NCBI GenBank assembly: GCA_964504305.1
Contig: CAZDEB010000008.1
Coordinates: 62,001 to 126,000 of the forward strand
Reading direction: 5' to 3'
Source: UBA11606 sp964504305
GTDB lineage: Bacteria; Actinomycetota; Acidimicrobiia; Acidimicrobiales; Aldehydirespiratoraceae
Length of the DNA stretch: 64,000 nt
Position numbers and translations under genes: made by a program. Positions 42,154-51,802 of this stretch are shown here, in pieces (position 1 is the stretch's first letter; each line of letters begins with the position of its first letter). The notes under the pieces were generated by a model, which worked only from the letters and a program-made list of their open reading frames with translations, was not told where the DNA came from and made no database searches.

Positions 42154-43995
42154 ATGCCTGCAGCAACGTCGTCTAATTCGGACGCCTTCAACGAATCGCA
42201 GCGCTATCCCCGCCCCTCAGCTGCGGTACACCCCGACCGGACTCGTTGGTGGCTGGCCCGGATCTGGCCGGTGGTCTGGGTGCAGAAGTGGTCGTTTGTC
42301 GCCAGCATCGTCGCTGGCGTGATCGGAATTTCGGCAACGGTCGCGGTTCCCGTCATGCTCGGCGGAGGAATCGACGCGGTCAGCGTGGGCGATAGTCCGA
42401 CGCCTTACGTAGTGGCCCTTGGCGGTCTGGCCCTCGCCCGTTTGGTGTTTGGGTTCATCTATCGATTCGGTTTGTTCCGATCGGCTCTGCGCATCGAGAA
42501 CGATCTACGCAACCTCATCTACGAACGGCTGACCGAGCTCTCGTTTGATTACTGGGATCGCACGCAAAGCGGCCAGGTGATATCGCGGGCCAATACCGAT
42601 ATCCGGTCGATCCAGTTGCTGTTTGCGTTCGGACCGCTGGTGGCCATGCAGATCGTGCTGTTTGGTATGGGCGTGACGGTGATGCTCACAATCAACGTCT
42701 CGCTGACTCTCGTGGCGATCCTGCCATTGCCGTTCGTTTACCTGGTTGGGATGCGCCTGAGAAACCGGCTCTTTCCGTTGTCGTGGGTGATGACGGCTCG
42801 CCAAGCCGATCTCGCCACCATCGTCGACGAAAATATTCAAGGCATCCGGGTGGTCAAGGCGTTCGCTCAGGAGCCCGCGCAGGTCCAGCATCTCGCCAGC
42901 GCGGCGCGCCGTCTGCGTTGGGCCGGAACCGCGCTGGCCGACACTCGAGCCCGCCACTCCCCCGGCATGGAGTCTCTACCTCGTCTCGGGCTGGCGCTGG
43001 TGTTGTTGTTCGGCGGCGTGCAAGCCATCAACGAGACAATCCAGATCGGCGACTTGGTGGCGTTCAGCACCTACGTCGTGTTGCTCGCTACGCCATTTCG
43101 CATGCTTGGTTTCATCTTGTTGCAATGGCAACGGGCCGGTGCCGCAGCGATACGTGTGTTCGAAGTGCTCGACGAGCAACCTTCGATCGTCGACCCACCC
43201 AATGCCATCGAGTTACGCCGTCCCGCCGGTCGAGTCGATCTCGAACAAGTCTCATTCGCTTACCCGGGGGGTGACGGAACCAAAGTCTTGAGTGACCTCA
43301 GCCTCACTGTCGAAGCGGGCGAAACGGTCGCCATTGTCGGTGCTACCGGCAGCGGCAAGTCGACGATCGCCCGGCTGATGCCGCGGTTCTACGACGTCGA
43401 CGAGGGAACCGTTCGGGTCGACGGTCACGATGTTCGAACTCTGGGGTTGCATACCCTTCGGGCGGCCGTAGCCCAAGTCACCGACGATCCATTCCTGTTC
43501 GCCACGTCGGTTCGCAACAATGTCGCGTTCGCGGCACCCGACGCCAACGACCACTTGGTTGACGCCGCGTTGGCCGATGCCGCGGCGACCGACTTTGTTG
43601 ATGACCTTCCCGATGGCGCCAACACCGAGATTGGCGAGAGAGGCCTGACACTGTCAGGAGGCCAACGTCAGCGACTGGCGATCGCCCGCACGTTGCTGGC
43701 CGACCCAATCGTGCTGATCCTTGACGATGCAACAAGTGCCATCGACGTCGCCGTCGAACAACGAATACACCGCGCGCTGGTAGCTCGCCGCAACGATCGC
43801 ACCACGATCCTCATCGCCCATCGACTCTCGACCATCGCCCTCGCCGATCGGGTGCTCCTGTTGCACGATGGCAAGGTGGCCGCCAGCGGCACCCACGCCG
43901 AACTGCTGGCGTCCAACTCTCGATACGCCGCCATCCTCGCCGACACCAACGCCTCGACCGAGACCGAGACCGAGACCGACGGAGAAGCCAACTGA
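42154..43995 (+). CDS. Heterodimeric ABC exporter, subunit with degenerate Walker B
   Basis: The 613-aa half-transporter has an N-terminal six-helix membrane domain and an ATPase domain. Walker A is GATGSGKSTIARLMPRF, signature LSGGQRQRLAIARTLL (from Leu500), Walker B VLILDDATSAID with Asp525 in place of the catalytic Glu, and H-loop LIAHRLS. An Asp here with an intact LSGGQ is the usual mark of one half of an asymmetric heterodimer. The C-terminus has a short Thr-Glu repeat (TETETETDGE). Its TGA shares a base with the next ATG. Substrate unknown; multidrug export is a family-level guess. Confidence 0.9.
   Translation: MPAATSSNSDAFNESQRYPRPSAAVHPDRTRWWLARIWPVVWVQKWSFVASIVAGVIGISATVAVPVMLGGGIDAVSVGDSPTPYVVALGGLALARLVFGFIYRFGLFRSALRIENDLRNLIYERLTELSFDYWDRTQSGQVISRANTDIRSIQLLFAFGPLVAMQIVLFGMGVTVMLTINVSLTLVAILPLPFVYLVGMRLRNRLFPLSWVMTARQADLATIVDENIQGIRVVKAFAQEPAQVQHLASAARRLRWAGTALADTRARHSPGMESLPRLGLALVLLFGGVQAINETIQIGDLVAFSTYVVLLATPFRMLGFILLQWQRAGAAAIRVFEVLDEQPSIVDPPNAIELRRPAGRVDLEQVSFAYPGGDGTKVLSDLSLTVEAGETVAIVGATGSGKSTIARLMPRFYDVDEGTVRVDGHDVRTLGLHTLRAAVAQVTDDPFLFATSVRNNVAFAAPDANDHLVDAALADAAATDFVDDLPDGANTEIGERGLTLSGGQRQRLAIARTLLADPIVLILDDATSAIDVAVEQRIHRALVARRNDRTTILIAHRLSTIALADRVLLLHDGKVAASGTHAELLASNSRYAAILADTNASTETETETDGEAN
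43956..43979. repeat. Four tandem copies of a 6-bp unit
   Basis: gaccga repeats four times without mismatch, encoding the alternating Thr-Glu tail of the first ABC subunit. The frame would survive gain or loss of copies, so length may vary between strains. Confidence 0.8.
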
Positions 43996-45911
43996 TGTTC
44001 TCCATGGGAGCGGGGCCCGGTGGTATGACCGGCGGGCCATCATCGATGCAGTCAAACGCCGCAGCCGGGTTGCCCCATGCTGACGTCCCTGGCGAGTTGC
44101 GTCAGAAGGTCGAGCGGGTACTCGAACGAGAACCCGAGCACCAAGTCGACGACGTTGGCTGGCAAGTCGACGTCTGGGACCGTCAACCATTTTCGTTGCG
44201 CGGGTTCCTTAGGCCCCACCGCATGCGGTTGCTGGGCGCAATCGGGCTCGTCCTAATCGAGACAATTGCCCTTCAACTAGGACCGATCCTCACCCAAATC
44301 GGAATCGACGACGGCGTGCGTAAGGATGACCGCGGAGTGCTCGTCACGGTCGCTTCGATCTACGTCGTTGCCGTGGCTGCGGCCGCAGTTCTGGGCTGGG
44401 CCAGGGTGTCATACACCGGCCGTCTCGGCGAACGGCTCAACGAGACCCTGAGAATTCGTGTGTTCAGCCACCTTCAACGCCAAGGTGTGTCTTTCTACAC
44501 CGAAGAAAAGGCGGGCGTGTTGCTGACCCGCATGACCTCCGACATCGAAGCTCTCTCGATGCTGTTTCAAGAGGGCATCGTGAATCTGCTGGTGCAAGTC
44601 TTCACGTTGCTGGTCATCATCGTGGCCCTCTTCGTGTACGACCCGCTATTGGCGGCAATCACGCTGGCGGTGACCCTGCCACCAACGATTGCTTTGTCGC
44701 TGTGGTTTCGCAGCATTTCCGCGGCGGGATACTTGAGGGTTCGTGACCGCATCGCCGATTTGTTGTCGGACTTGCAAGAATCGCTCGCCGGCGTGCGGGT
44801 AATTGCCGCTCACAACCGTCGGGCCACAAACCTGACCAACCATCGGCGAGTCGTTGGCCGTCACCGAGACGCCAACGTAGCCACCTCACGGGCCAACTCA
44901 ACTTACGCTCCGGGAACCGAGATGATCGGCATCGGAACCCAAGCGACCCTTCTTGCGGTCGGTGGCGCGATGGTTGCCAATGGCCGGATCAGTGTTGGCG
45001 AAATGGCCGCGTTCTTGTTGTTCCTCACCTCATTTTTTGCGCCGGTGCAGACCTTGGTGCAGCTCTACAACTCGTACCAGCAGGGCGGCGCGGCGATCGT
45101 CAAACTACGGGATCTACTCGGGACCGAGCCATCGGTGCCACAAGCAGTTGACGCCATAACCCTGCCTCCGATCGACGGCTCGATTGCGTTACGCAACGTC
45201 TCCTTTTCCTACGAGTCCGACCGGCCGGTACTGCACAACATCTCGCTCGATATCGCTGCAGGAGAGACTGTCGCCTTTGTGGGAGAGACCGGTTCGGGAA
45301 AATCGACGATTGCCCGTCTACTCACTCGCTTCTTCGACCCCGACGAGGGCCAGATCACCATCGACGGCCACGACTTGCGCGATGTTTCCCTCGCCAGTTT
45401 GCGTTCCCAGCTTGGTGTCGTGCCGCAAGAACCCTTCCTGTTTGCAGGGGTTGTGCGAGACAACGTGGCGTTCGCTCGCCCCGAAGCCACCGACGAAGAG
45501 CTCAACACCGCCCTCGACGCGGTCGGCATCGGCGATTTGATCGAGCGCCTAGGCGGCCTCGACGCCGCGGTACACGAACGAGGCGCCTCGTTGTCGGCCG
45601 GCGAACGCCAGCTCCTGGCGCTGGCCCGTGCCTTTGTGGCCAAACCGCGGGTGTTGATCCTCGATGAGGCCACGAGCAACCTCGACCTCAACTCTGAGAC
45701 ACGCGTCGAGGCTGCGCTCGACGTAGTGCTCGAAGGCCGCACCGCGGTCATCATTGCCCACCGGCTGGCCACGGCCCGCCGCGCCGACCGCATCGCGGTG
45801 ATCGATGCCGGCCGCATCGTCGAACTCGGAACCCATGAGCAACTCGTTTCGCTCGGCGGCCGATACGCCAACATGTACGAGACGTGGGTCAGCCACGGAG
45901 GCGCACAATGA
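43995..45911 (+). CDS. Heterodimeric ABC exporter, subunit with canonical Walker B
   Basis: The 638-aa half-transporter has a long polar N-terminus (about 70 residues), a six-helix membrane domain and an ATPase domain: Walker A GETGSGKSTIARLLTRF, Walker B VLILDEATSNLD (Glu558), and a degenerate signature LSAGERQLLALAR (from Leu533) instead of LSGGQ. It complements its neighbour: the intact signature of one subunit faces the intact Walker B of the other, giving one active and one degenerate site, as in TM287/288-type exporters. The start shares a base with the preceding stop. Confidence 0.92.
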   Translation: MFSMGAGPGGMTGGPSSMQSNAAAGLPHADVPGELRQKVERVLEREPEHQVDDVGWQVDVWDRQPFSLRGFLRPHRMRLLGAIGLVLIETIALQLGPILTQIGIDDGVRKDDRGVLVTVASIYVVAVAAAAVLGWARVSYTGRLGERLNETLRIRVFSHLQRQGVSFYTEEKAGVLLTRMTSDIEALSMLFQEGIVNLLVQVFTLLVIIVALFVYDPLLAAITLAVTLPPTIALSLWFRSISAAGYLRVRDRIADLLSDLQESLAGVRVIAAHNRRATNLTNHRRVVGRHRDANVATSRANSTYAPGTEMIGIGTQATLLAVGGAMVANGRISVGEMAAFLLFLTSFFAPVQTLVQLYNSYQQGGAAIVKLRDLLGTEPSVPQAVDAITLPPIDGSIALRNVSFSYESDRPVLHNISLDIAAGETVAFVGETGSGKSTIARLLTRFFDPDEGQITIDGHDLRDVSLASLRSQLGVVPQEPFLFAGVVRDNVAFARPEATDEELNTALDAVGIGDLIERLGGLDAAVHERGASLSAGERQLLALARAFVAKPRVLILDEATSNLDLNSETRVEAALDVVLEGRTAVIIAHRLATARRADRIAVIDAGRIVELGTHEQLVSLGGRYANMYETWVSHGGAQ

Positions 45912-46702
45912 GCAGTTCCTCCAAGCCCGCTCTCGAACTCAGCGCCGTCACCCGCGTGATCGACGGAACTTCGATCTTGGGTGGCATCGATTGGACGGTT
46001 AACCGTGATGACCGCTGGGTGGTCCTCGGCCCCAACGGTTCGGGAAAGACCACCCTCATCAAGATCGCCTCGATGTGGCTGCATCCATCGGCCGGGTCGG
46101 TGTCGGTTCTCGGACAGCAGTTGGGCCGCACCGACGTGCGGACGCTACGAGCCCACATCGGCTTCGCGAGCGCTTCCATGGCCGACATGTTGCGGCCCGA
46201 TTTGATCGTGCGTGATGTGGTTATGACCGCCCGCAACGCCGCGCTCGAACCGTGGTGGCACAGCTACACCGATGCCGACCGGTCGTCGGCTCGGGCCGCC
46301 CTCGGTCGTATAGGGATCAGCCACCTCGCCGATCGGCGCTTTGGAGTTCTGTCGTCAGGCGAACGCCAGAAAGTTCTACTGGCCCGGGCCTTATCGATCG
46401 ACCCCGGCCTGATCTTGCTCGACGAACCAACCGCGGCCCTCGACCTCGGCGGTCGTGAAGCGTTGGTGCAAACGCTCGCAGAGTTGGCCGCCGATCCCGG
46501 CGTCGCCCCGATCGTGTTGGTAACTCACCACGTCGAGGAGATTCCCGATGGTTTCACCCACGTGTTGATGATTCGAGACGGTCTCGTGAGCAGCGCCGGG
46601 CCGATCAGCGAAACCCTCACCGAGTCGAATCTGTCCGACTGTTTCGCGATGCCGTTGCGTTTGGAGCGCCGACGAGGTCGCTGGGCCGCGTGGGCGAGCT
46701 GA
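45908..46702 (+). CDS. Stand-alone ABC ATPase (YlmA/ModF-like)
   Basis: The 264-aa ATPase has Walker A LGPNGSGKTTLIK, signature VLSSGERQKVLLARALS, Walker B LILLDEPTAALD and H-loop VTHHVEEIP. FASASMADMLRPDLIVRDVV is typical of iron or molybdate ATPases such as YlmA and ModF. No permease adjoins. Its ATG overlaps the second exporter subunit's stop as ATGA, so it is translationally coupled to the exporter. Its last 86 bp overlap the opposite-strand thiN. Confidence 0.85.
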   Translation: MSSSSKPALELSAVTRVIDGTSILGGIDWTVNRDDRWVVLGPNGSGKTTLIKIASMWLHPSAGSVSVLGQQLGRTDVRTLRAHIGFASASMADMLRPDLIVRDVVMTARNAALEPWWHSYTDADRSSARAALGRIGISHLADRRFGVLSSGERQKVLLARALSIDPGLILLDEPTAALDLGGREALVQTLAELAADPGVAPIVLVTHHVEEIPDGFTHVLMIRDGLVSSAGPISETLTESNLSDCFAMPLRLERRRGRWAAWAS

Positions 46703-47327
46703 TCACCAGCACTACCCCACCCCGAACTTCTACTGTCGGCAACTCGCCCACCACGCGGTTGGCTATACCGCGGGCCGAAAAGCCGTCGAGGGTTTCGTTA
46801 TCCAACGAAAACTCAAGGCCAGTCGATACAACCCCGATCGCGTCGCCACCGATCGGCATCAACGCAACATGGTCTCCAGGCTCAAGAGGTAGCACCCGGC
46901 GACCGCGAACCACCCATACCCGGTGAGCGCCAACCGACGCCGAGATCGACACATCACGACGCGACGGTGCGGCCAAGACGACCAAGTTGGCAAGCTGGTG
47001 ATCGAGCCGTCCGCCATCAGTGGTCACCACGTGGATATTCGTGGCGCCGCGCTCGACGGCCGCATCCAGAGCCAATTCGAGGTCCGTGAGATCTTTGGCC
47101 ACGGGATGGCGCTCTATGGCAACTCCGTGGCGGGCCGCCCGGGCCAGAGCCGCTTCGCTCACCGAGTCCATATCCCCGACAACGACGTCGACCTTCCATC
47201 CCGCCGAAAAAGCGGCGTCGAGTCCGCTATCGGCGGCCACCACGATGTTTGCATCGATCTTGCAGGCTCGAAGCTGATCTGGCGTCGCGGCGGCAACGAC
47301 TACGGCTACGACCGTCGATTCGTTCAT
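46617..47327 (-). CDS. thiN: Thiamine pyrophosphokinase
   Basis: It makes thiamine diphosphate from thiamine and ATP. The 236-aa protein has VVAADSGLDAAFSAGW, VVVGDMDSVSEAAL, HPVAKDLTDLELALDAAVER, and TTDGGRLDHQLANLVVLAAP, then the C-terminal GDHVALMPIGGDAIGVVSTG. The last about 28 residues (SSPTRPSDLVGAPNATASRN and on) lie antisense to the ABC ATPase and look like an extension past the normal domain end. No other thiamine genes are nearby. Confidence 0.88.
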   Translation of the reverse strand: MNESTVVAVVVAAATPDQLRACKIDANIVVAADSGLDAAFSAGWKVDVVVGDMDSVSEAALARAARHGVAIERHPVAKDLTDLELALDAAVERGATNIHVVTTDGGRLDHQLANLVVLAAPSRRDVSISASVGAHRVWVVRGRRVLPLEPGDHVALMPIGGDAIGVVSTGLEFSLDNETLDGFSARGIANRVVGELPTVEVRGGVVLVISSPTRPSDLVGAPNATASRNSRTDSTR

Positions 47328-47357
47328 GGAGGCGATCGTAGAGCAGTTCGCTACTGG

Positions 47358-48125
47358 TTAAGCCCGTGTCGGGCAGGTCCCGGGCACTACTTGCGCATCG
47401 TCGATTTCGCCGATATCAGGCACCGTGACCACCACCGCGCTATTGCGGTACTCCTCGTTGCCCACAACTATGCCGATGAGATCGCCCCGAGCATCAACCG
47501 CGGGACTGCCACTCAGTCCCGCAATACCGGGGCTGTCCACCGACAAAAGCTCACCGGCAAAAGCCGCTTCGGCCATCGGCGAAACTTCGAGTCGAGCGCC
47601 GGCAAGTACCGATCGCGTTCCTCCGTTGGCAAAGCCAACAAAGGTGACCGGTCCCCCCGAAGCCGGCACTGTTCCCGCCGGCAACGGCTGGACCATAGAC
47701 GCATCGATCTCGACGAGGGCAAGATCACGGCCATCACCCAGCACCCCCCGGACCTCGCCGGTGAGGATCTGGCCGCCGTAGTCGATCCGCACCAACCCGG
47801 CATCGCCCACCACGTGCGCGGCGGTCAGCAACAAGTCGTGATCCACCAGCACCGCCGTTCCGGAACTACGGGTGCCACAGGCGGTAACCGAGACGCCTAC
47901 CACGATCAAATGACCCGTTGGGGCCGGTTCGACGGCGCCTCGGCGCTCAACCGTTGCGCCGGCGACTTCGGTCTCGACCGATGCCGACCCAACCGCGCTG
48001 CTGCTCGCGTCAGACCCGCTGGCGGTATAGCGCGCCGCAGTAGTGCCAACAAAAACCAAACTGGCGGCCAAAGACGCGGCCCAAGCCACCAAATACCACC
48101 CTCGGGGAGAATACCGCTCACGCAC
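47358..48125 (-). CDS. Secreted trypsin-like serine protease (HtrA-like core, no PDZ)
   Basis: The 255-aa protein starts at a GTG (VRERYSPRGWYLVAWAASLA), has one N-terminal membrane or signal segment, an about 45-residue Ser/Ala linker, then the protease domain: LLLTAAHVVGD (His), GDGRDLALVEID (Asp), IAGLSGSPAVDARGDLIG (Ser). No PDZ domain follows. The segment lacks a clear cleavage site and could anchor it outside the membrane. It lies between thiN and the M23 gene on the same strand. Substrates are unknown. Confidence 0.85.
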   Translation of the reverse strand: MRERYSPRGWYLVAWAASLAASLVFVGTTAARYTASGSDASSSAVGSASVETEVAGATVERRGAVEPAPTGHLIVVGVSVTACGTRSSGTAVLVDHDLLLTAAHVVGDAGLVRIDYGGQILTGEVRGVLGDGRDLALVEIDASMVQPLPAGTVPASGGPVTFVGFANGGTRSVLAGARLEVSPMAEAAFAGELLSVDSPGIAGLSGSPAVDARGDLIGIVVGNEEYRNSAVVVTVPDIGEIDDAQVVPGTCPTRA

Positions 48126-48195
48126 AGTGAGAAGCTAGCCGAGAGAGTCGCGGCCGTACAGGCCGACAACTACCACAACACGCGAGCCGACTCCC

Positions 48196-49503
48196 CTACA
48201 AGAACGGCGCGGGATCGAGAGCGGCGCCGTCAAGTCGAAGCTCGAAATGCAGGTGAGAGCCGGTCGACCATCCGGTGCTGCCGATCCAACCAATCAGTTC
48301 GCCACTTTGCACCGACTGCCCGGCGACCACGTTGAGGTTGCTTTGATGGGCGTAGAGCGTGGTGTATCCGCCTGGGTGCAGGAGAACAACAGTGTTCCCG
48401 TAGCCATTGATCCAGCCCGCCGACAACACCGTGCCGGCCGCCGCCGCCCCGATTGGATCACCTGAATCAGCGTCGAAGTCGATTCCGTAGTGATGGCGCA
48501 CGGTTCCGAAGATGGGATGGACCCGATCACCGAACGGACTGGTCACACGACCCGGTACGGGACGACTACTGATCGTGAACTCGCCGGTGCCGTCGCCGGC
48601 GTGATCATCATCGGCGTCATCATCTTCCTGATCGTCGTCGGCCTGATCGTCACCGTCGGCAGGCCCGGTGCCGGACGCGTTCTCCGCGGCCGCAGCCTCG
48701 GCCTCGAGCCGAGCTTTCTCGGCCGCGTCGGCCTCGGCCTGCTTACGGGCCGCTTCTTCGGCCGCTTTGCGAGCTTGGTCCTCGAGCCGACGAATCTCAG
48801 CGGAGATGGCGCGGTCGGCGGCTGCTATCTGAGCGCTCTCGGTTTCCCAGGTGGCGATTCGCGCCCGCACCTCGGTGCGTAGTTCCTCGGCTTCGCGTTT
48901 CGCGGCATCGAGTTCGGCCAGGCGAACGGCGATCGCTTCTTGTTCGTGGGTGGCGATCGACAACAGGTCGGCGGCGGCCCGTTCGGCCTCCTCTTGTTCG
49001 GCTACCTTGGTCCGGAGTAGATCGACCGAGTCGTACCGGTCGCCGAGAACCTGGTCAAGGAACGACTGACGTAGCGTGGCGGCCACGAGGTCGGAGGAAT
49101 CAAGCTGAGTCGCTTGCTTCGGCGACACAAACGCGTCGATGGCCTGTCTGCGTAGCTGATCTTTGAGCACGGCGATCTCAGCGTTGATGGCCTGAGCCCG
49201 CTGACGGGCCTGTCCGGCTTGACGTTCGGCATCGGCGACCGCTACACGAGATGTGGCGACCTTTGTTTCTTGAAGAGCAATATGGGCGTCGATTGCCGCA
49301 AGGGCGTCGACCAACTCCTGGTCCTGGGCGCTCAGGGCATCGAGCTCAGCGGCGACAGAAGCGGCGTCGCGTCGTCCCTGTTCTCGCTGGTCACGTAACC
49401 CGTCGACGGTGTCTTGGGCCGCGACGACACCGCCAAGGACGCTGGCAGCAACTGCCACCGCAAAAACCCCGAAACGGGCCCGGCGAACCAACCTGTACGA
49501 CAC
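48196..49503 (-). CDS. M23 endopeptidase with N-terminal coiled coil
   Basis: The 435-aa protein starts at a GTG, has a signal segment (residues about 10-29), long coiled coils (about 30-120 and 160-275), a strongly acidic linker (GDDQADDDQEDDDADDDHAG), and a C-terminal LytM domain with HHYGIDFDADSGDPIGAAA and GSHLHFELRL. The zinc ligands (HxxxD and HxH) are present, so it should cleave peptidoglycan peptides. The layout resembles NlpD or RipA-type proteins, which suggests a role at division, as inference. It is divergent from the dienelactone hydrolase gene across 74 bp. Confidence 0.9.
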   Translation of the reverse strand: MSYRLVRRARFGVFAVAVAASVLGGVVAAQDTVDGLRDQREQGRRDAASVAAELDALSAQDQELVDALAAIDAHIALQETKVATSRVAVADAERQAGQARQRAQAINAEIAVLKDQLRRQAIDAFVSPKQATQLDSSDLVAATLRQSFLDQVLGDRYDSVDLLRTKVAEQEEAERAAADLLSIATHEQEAIAVRLAELDAAKREAEELRTEVRARIATWETESAQIAAADRAISAEIRRLEDQARKAAEEAARKQAEADAAEKARLEAEAAAAENASGTGPADGDDQADDDQEDDDADDDHAGDGTGEFTISSRPVPGRVTSPFGDRVHPIFGTVRHHYGIDFDADSGDPIGAAAAGTVLSAGWINGYGNTVVLLHPGGYTTLYAHQSNLNVVAGQSVQSGELIGWIGSTGWSTGSHLHFELRLDGAALDPAPFL

Positions 49504-49577
49504 CAGCGTCTGATCGTAACAGAACTGTCACACTTGCGGGCACCCGCTACCCCAAGACCCAGGTGTCATCATGGGCC

Positions 49578-50390
49578 ATGGCCCTCTCCGAATACGTTTG
49601 CCAGCCGTTCTCGCACTCTGGCATCAGCCACGACGTCTACTACCGCGGTTCTGGCCCGTGTGTCTTGGTTGCTCCCGAGATTCCCGGCATCACCCCCACG
49701 GTCGCGGCGTTCGCCGACCGTCTCGTCGACAACGGGTTCTCGGTCGCGGTCCCATCATTGTTCGGCACACCCGGCAAACCCGGCACCAAAGGGCGAGCGC
49801 TGGCCATGATCGCTCGAGTCTGCATCAGCCGCGAGTTTCGCGCCCTGGCGATGAGAGACGAGTCGCCGGCAACAGACTGGTTGCGCGCCCTGGCCCGCGA
49901 CCTCAACGCCAGCCACGGCGGCCGCGGCATCGGGTTCGTCGGCATGTGTTTCACCGGCGGTTTCGGTCTGGCGATGATGCTTGACGATGCCGTCATTGCG
50001 CCTGTACTCAGCCAGCCATCGGTGCCGTTTCCGTTCGGAGCAGCGCGTAAGGCATCGAGCGGACTCGACGCCGACCAACTGCGCGTTGTGACCGAACGAG
50101 CCGACGCCGGATGCCCGGTTCTGGGTTTGCGGTTCACCGGCGACCCGCTGAGTCCCGGCGAACGTTTCGACACTTTGCGGGACGCACTCGGAGACAATTT
50201 CCTATTCGAGGAAATCATCAGCCCCGACGACACCCTCATCCCGGCGATCCCCAAAGACGCCCACAGTGTGTTGACCGAGGCATTGGCGCCCGACGATGTG
50301 GCTGATCACCCGACCCAAGTGGCCCTGCGTCGCACGCTCGACTTTCTGACCGAACAACTAGGAGCCACAAAGTCCGGCGGCGGCGATTAG
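49578..50390 (+). CDS. Dienelactone hydrolase family protein
   Basis: The 270-aa alpha/beta hydrolase has CVLVAPEIPGITPTVAAFAD, AVPSLFGTPGKPGTKG, the nucleophile motif GFVGMCFTGGFGLAM (Cys in GxCxGG context, as in dienelactone hydrolases), and the C-terminal Asp and His (ERADAGCPVLGLRFTGDPLS and IPAIPKDAHSVL). Dienelactone hydrolases open dienelactones in chlorocatechol breakdown, but many relatives have other substrates. The ATG at 49578 is chosen because the longer frame is antisense to the M23 gene. Its stop overlaps the next gene's stop. Confidence 0.85.
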   Translation: MALSEYVCQPFSHSGISHDVYYRGSGPCVLVAPEIPGITPTVAAFADRLVDNGFSVAVPSLFGTPGKPGTKGRALAMIARVCISREFRALAMRDESPATDWLRALARDLNASHGGRGIGFVGMCFTGGFGLAMMLDDAVIAPVLSQPSVPFPFGAARKASSGLDADQLRVVTERADAGCPVLGLRFTGDPLSPGERFDTLRDALGDNFLFEEIISPDDTLIPAIPKDAHSVLTEALAPDDVADHPTQVALRRTLDFLTEQLGATKSGGGD

Positions 50391-51763
50391 CCGCCGAGCA
50401 GCAGGAACAAACCAAGCACGGTGTAAGAAATCATCACCCCGAGCATCGGGTATTGAGACCGAACCGCGACCCTGTGTGGATACCGGCCGATGGCCAGATC
50501 GTGAGCCGCGGCGACGGCCAACACATGGCCCACCGCGATGCCCAAGGTCTGTACCCATGCAATGGTGGCCGGACTCACAAGCGTCCAGTCGATGGCGTAG
50601 TCGGTGGTTCCGAATAGGTCCCAGCCGCGCCCGGCCGGATCACTGACACGAATAATCAACTCTTGGCCGTTGAGGAACAAGAAGCTGAAATAGTGGGCAA
50701 TGCTGTAAGCAGCGGCGATGGGCACCAGCGTGGGCCCGAACGCACGGCTCAGATCGGCGGGGCGCTCTTTGGTGATCTCGGCCATCCAACTGATGGCCAG
50801 CGAATAAATCATCGACACGACCCCGATTACCACCAGCAGCCCAATGGTGCTCGCCACCGTCTTCGACCACCCAGCTCGTGCACCGCTCAGGTCGGCCCAA
50901 AGCGAACTCCGGGTGAAACCGTCGAAGGTTGTGGACCCCAGCACAACCAGTACAAAGGGAACCGTTCCGGCCACTACGCCAAGGCGGTTCAACCCGGCGA
51001 GGGGCGCCCGAAGCCGCAAGTTTCCGTCGTCGCCGCGGAAAAATGGGGCCAGTGCGCCAAGGATCGAGAACAGAATCGCGAAACCGTCGGCTTGGCGGAC
51101 CCACGAGCGTCCCCGCACCGCGGCACCACCGAGCATTGCAATGCTGTAGATCGTCAAGAACACGGCCACCGACCGGGGAGCGCCGGGGCTGTGATAGGCC
51201 AGTTCGAACCAAACGAACGAAAAGATTGCCGCCACAGCCGGCCACAGATTGTGGCGCTCGTCGCTGACGGTGGATAGCTCCGAACCCGTCGCCTTGGCCT
51301 TCAACCACGCGGCGCTGTCGGCGATCGTGACCAACGGATTGAACAGACGATAGATATCGCCGACGAGAAACGACACAACCTGGAGGCCGACCCAGAACCA
51401 AATCAAGAAGGCCACACCGGCGATGTTGACGGCGCCGTTTTCATTACCGAACCACGCGGCCCACAGCACCACCACAAACAAAAAGACCCCGACTACTTTC
51501 GCCATCGCGGCGAGAACCCGCACCACCGCGCCGCGCGGGTCGAGAATGCGATGGCCGACGGCGGCGTGGGCCAACCGAGGCTCGGACCAAAACGTGCCGA
51601 GAGCCACAAACGAAATGGCCACCGCAAACCCGGCCGCCCACGCCAGCTGCCACGCGGGTAGCGGTAGGTCGGTGCGCCCGCCGAGACCATGAGCCGAGGC
51701 CGGGGTCGCAGCTATCACAACGGTCAACGCGGCGATACCGCAAACAGCCAGGAGCCGCCGCAT
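50387..51763 (-). CDS. Polytopic membrane protein of unknown function
   Basis: The 458-aa protein has a signal-like start (LLAVCGIAALTVVIAATPASAHGLGG), then about 11 membrane segments, for example WQLAWAAGFAVAISFVALG and AMAKVVGVFLFVVVLWAAWF. Loop motifs include SFLVGDIYRLFNPLVTIADS and FGPTLVPIAAAYSIAHYFSF. The HGLGG right after the signal region suggests a mature N-terminal His facing outward, as in copper-linked proteins, but that is speculative. I recognise no family with confidence. It shares its stop region with the convergent dienelactone hydrolase (TTAG). Confidence 0.75.
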   Translation of the reverse strand: MRRLLAVCGIAALTVVIAATPASAHGLGGRTDLPLPAWQLAWAAGFAVAISFVALGTFWSEPRLAHAAVGHRILDPRGAVVRVLAAMAKVVGVFLFVVVLWAAWFGNENGAVNIAGVAFLIWFWVGLQVVSFLVGDIYRLFNPLVTIADSAAWLKAKATGSELSTVSDERHNLWPAVAAIFSFVWFELAYHSPGAPRSVAVFLTIYSIAMLGGAAVRGRSWVRQADGFAILFSILGALAPFFRGDDGNLRLRAPLAGLNRLGVVAGTVPFVLVVLGSTTFDGFTRSSLWADLSGARAGWSKTVASTIGLLVVIGVVSMIYSLAISWMAEITKERPADLSRAFGPTLVPIAAAYSIAHYFSFLFLNGQELIIRVSDPAGRGWDLFGTTDYAIDWTLVSPATIAWVQTLGIAVGHVLAVAAAHDLAIGRYPHRVAVRSQYPMLGVMISYTVLGLFLLLGG

Positions 51764-51802
51764 CAGACCGTGATCTTCGCTACAACCGCATTCGGAGGGA
51801 AG

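Noticed and set aside
46923..48335. Plus-strand open frame of 470 codons opposite thiN and the protease
   Set aside because: It spans two genes with clear catalytic motifs on the other strand and has no recognisable fold.
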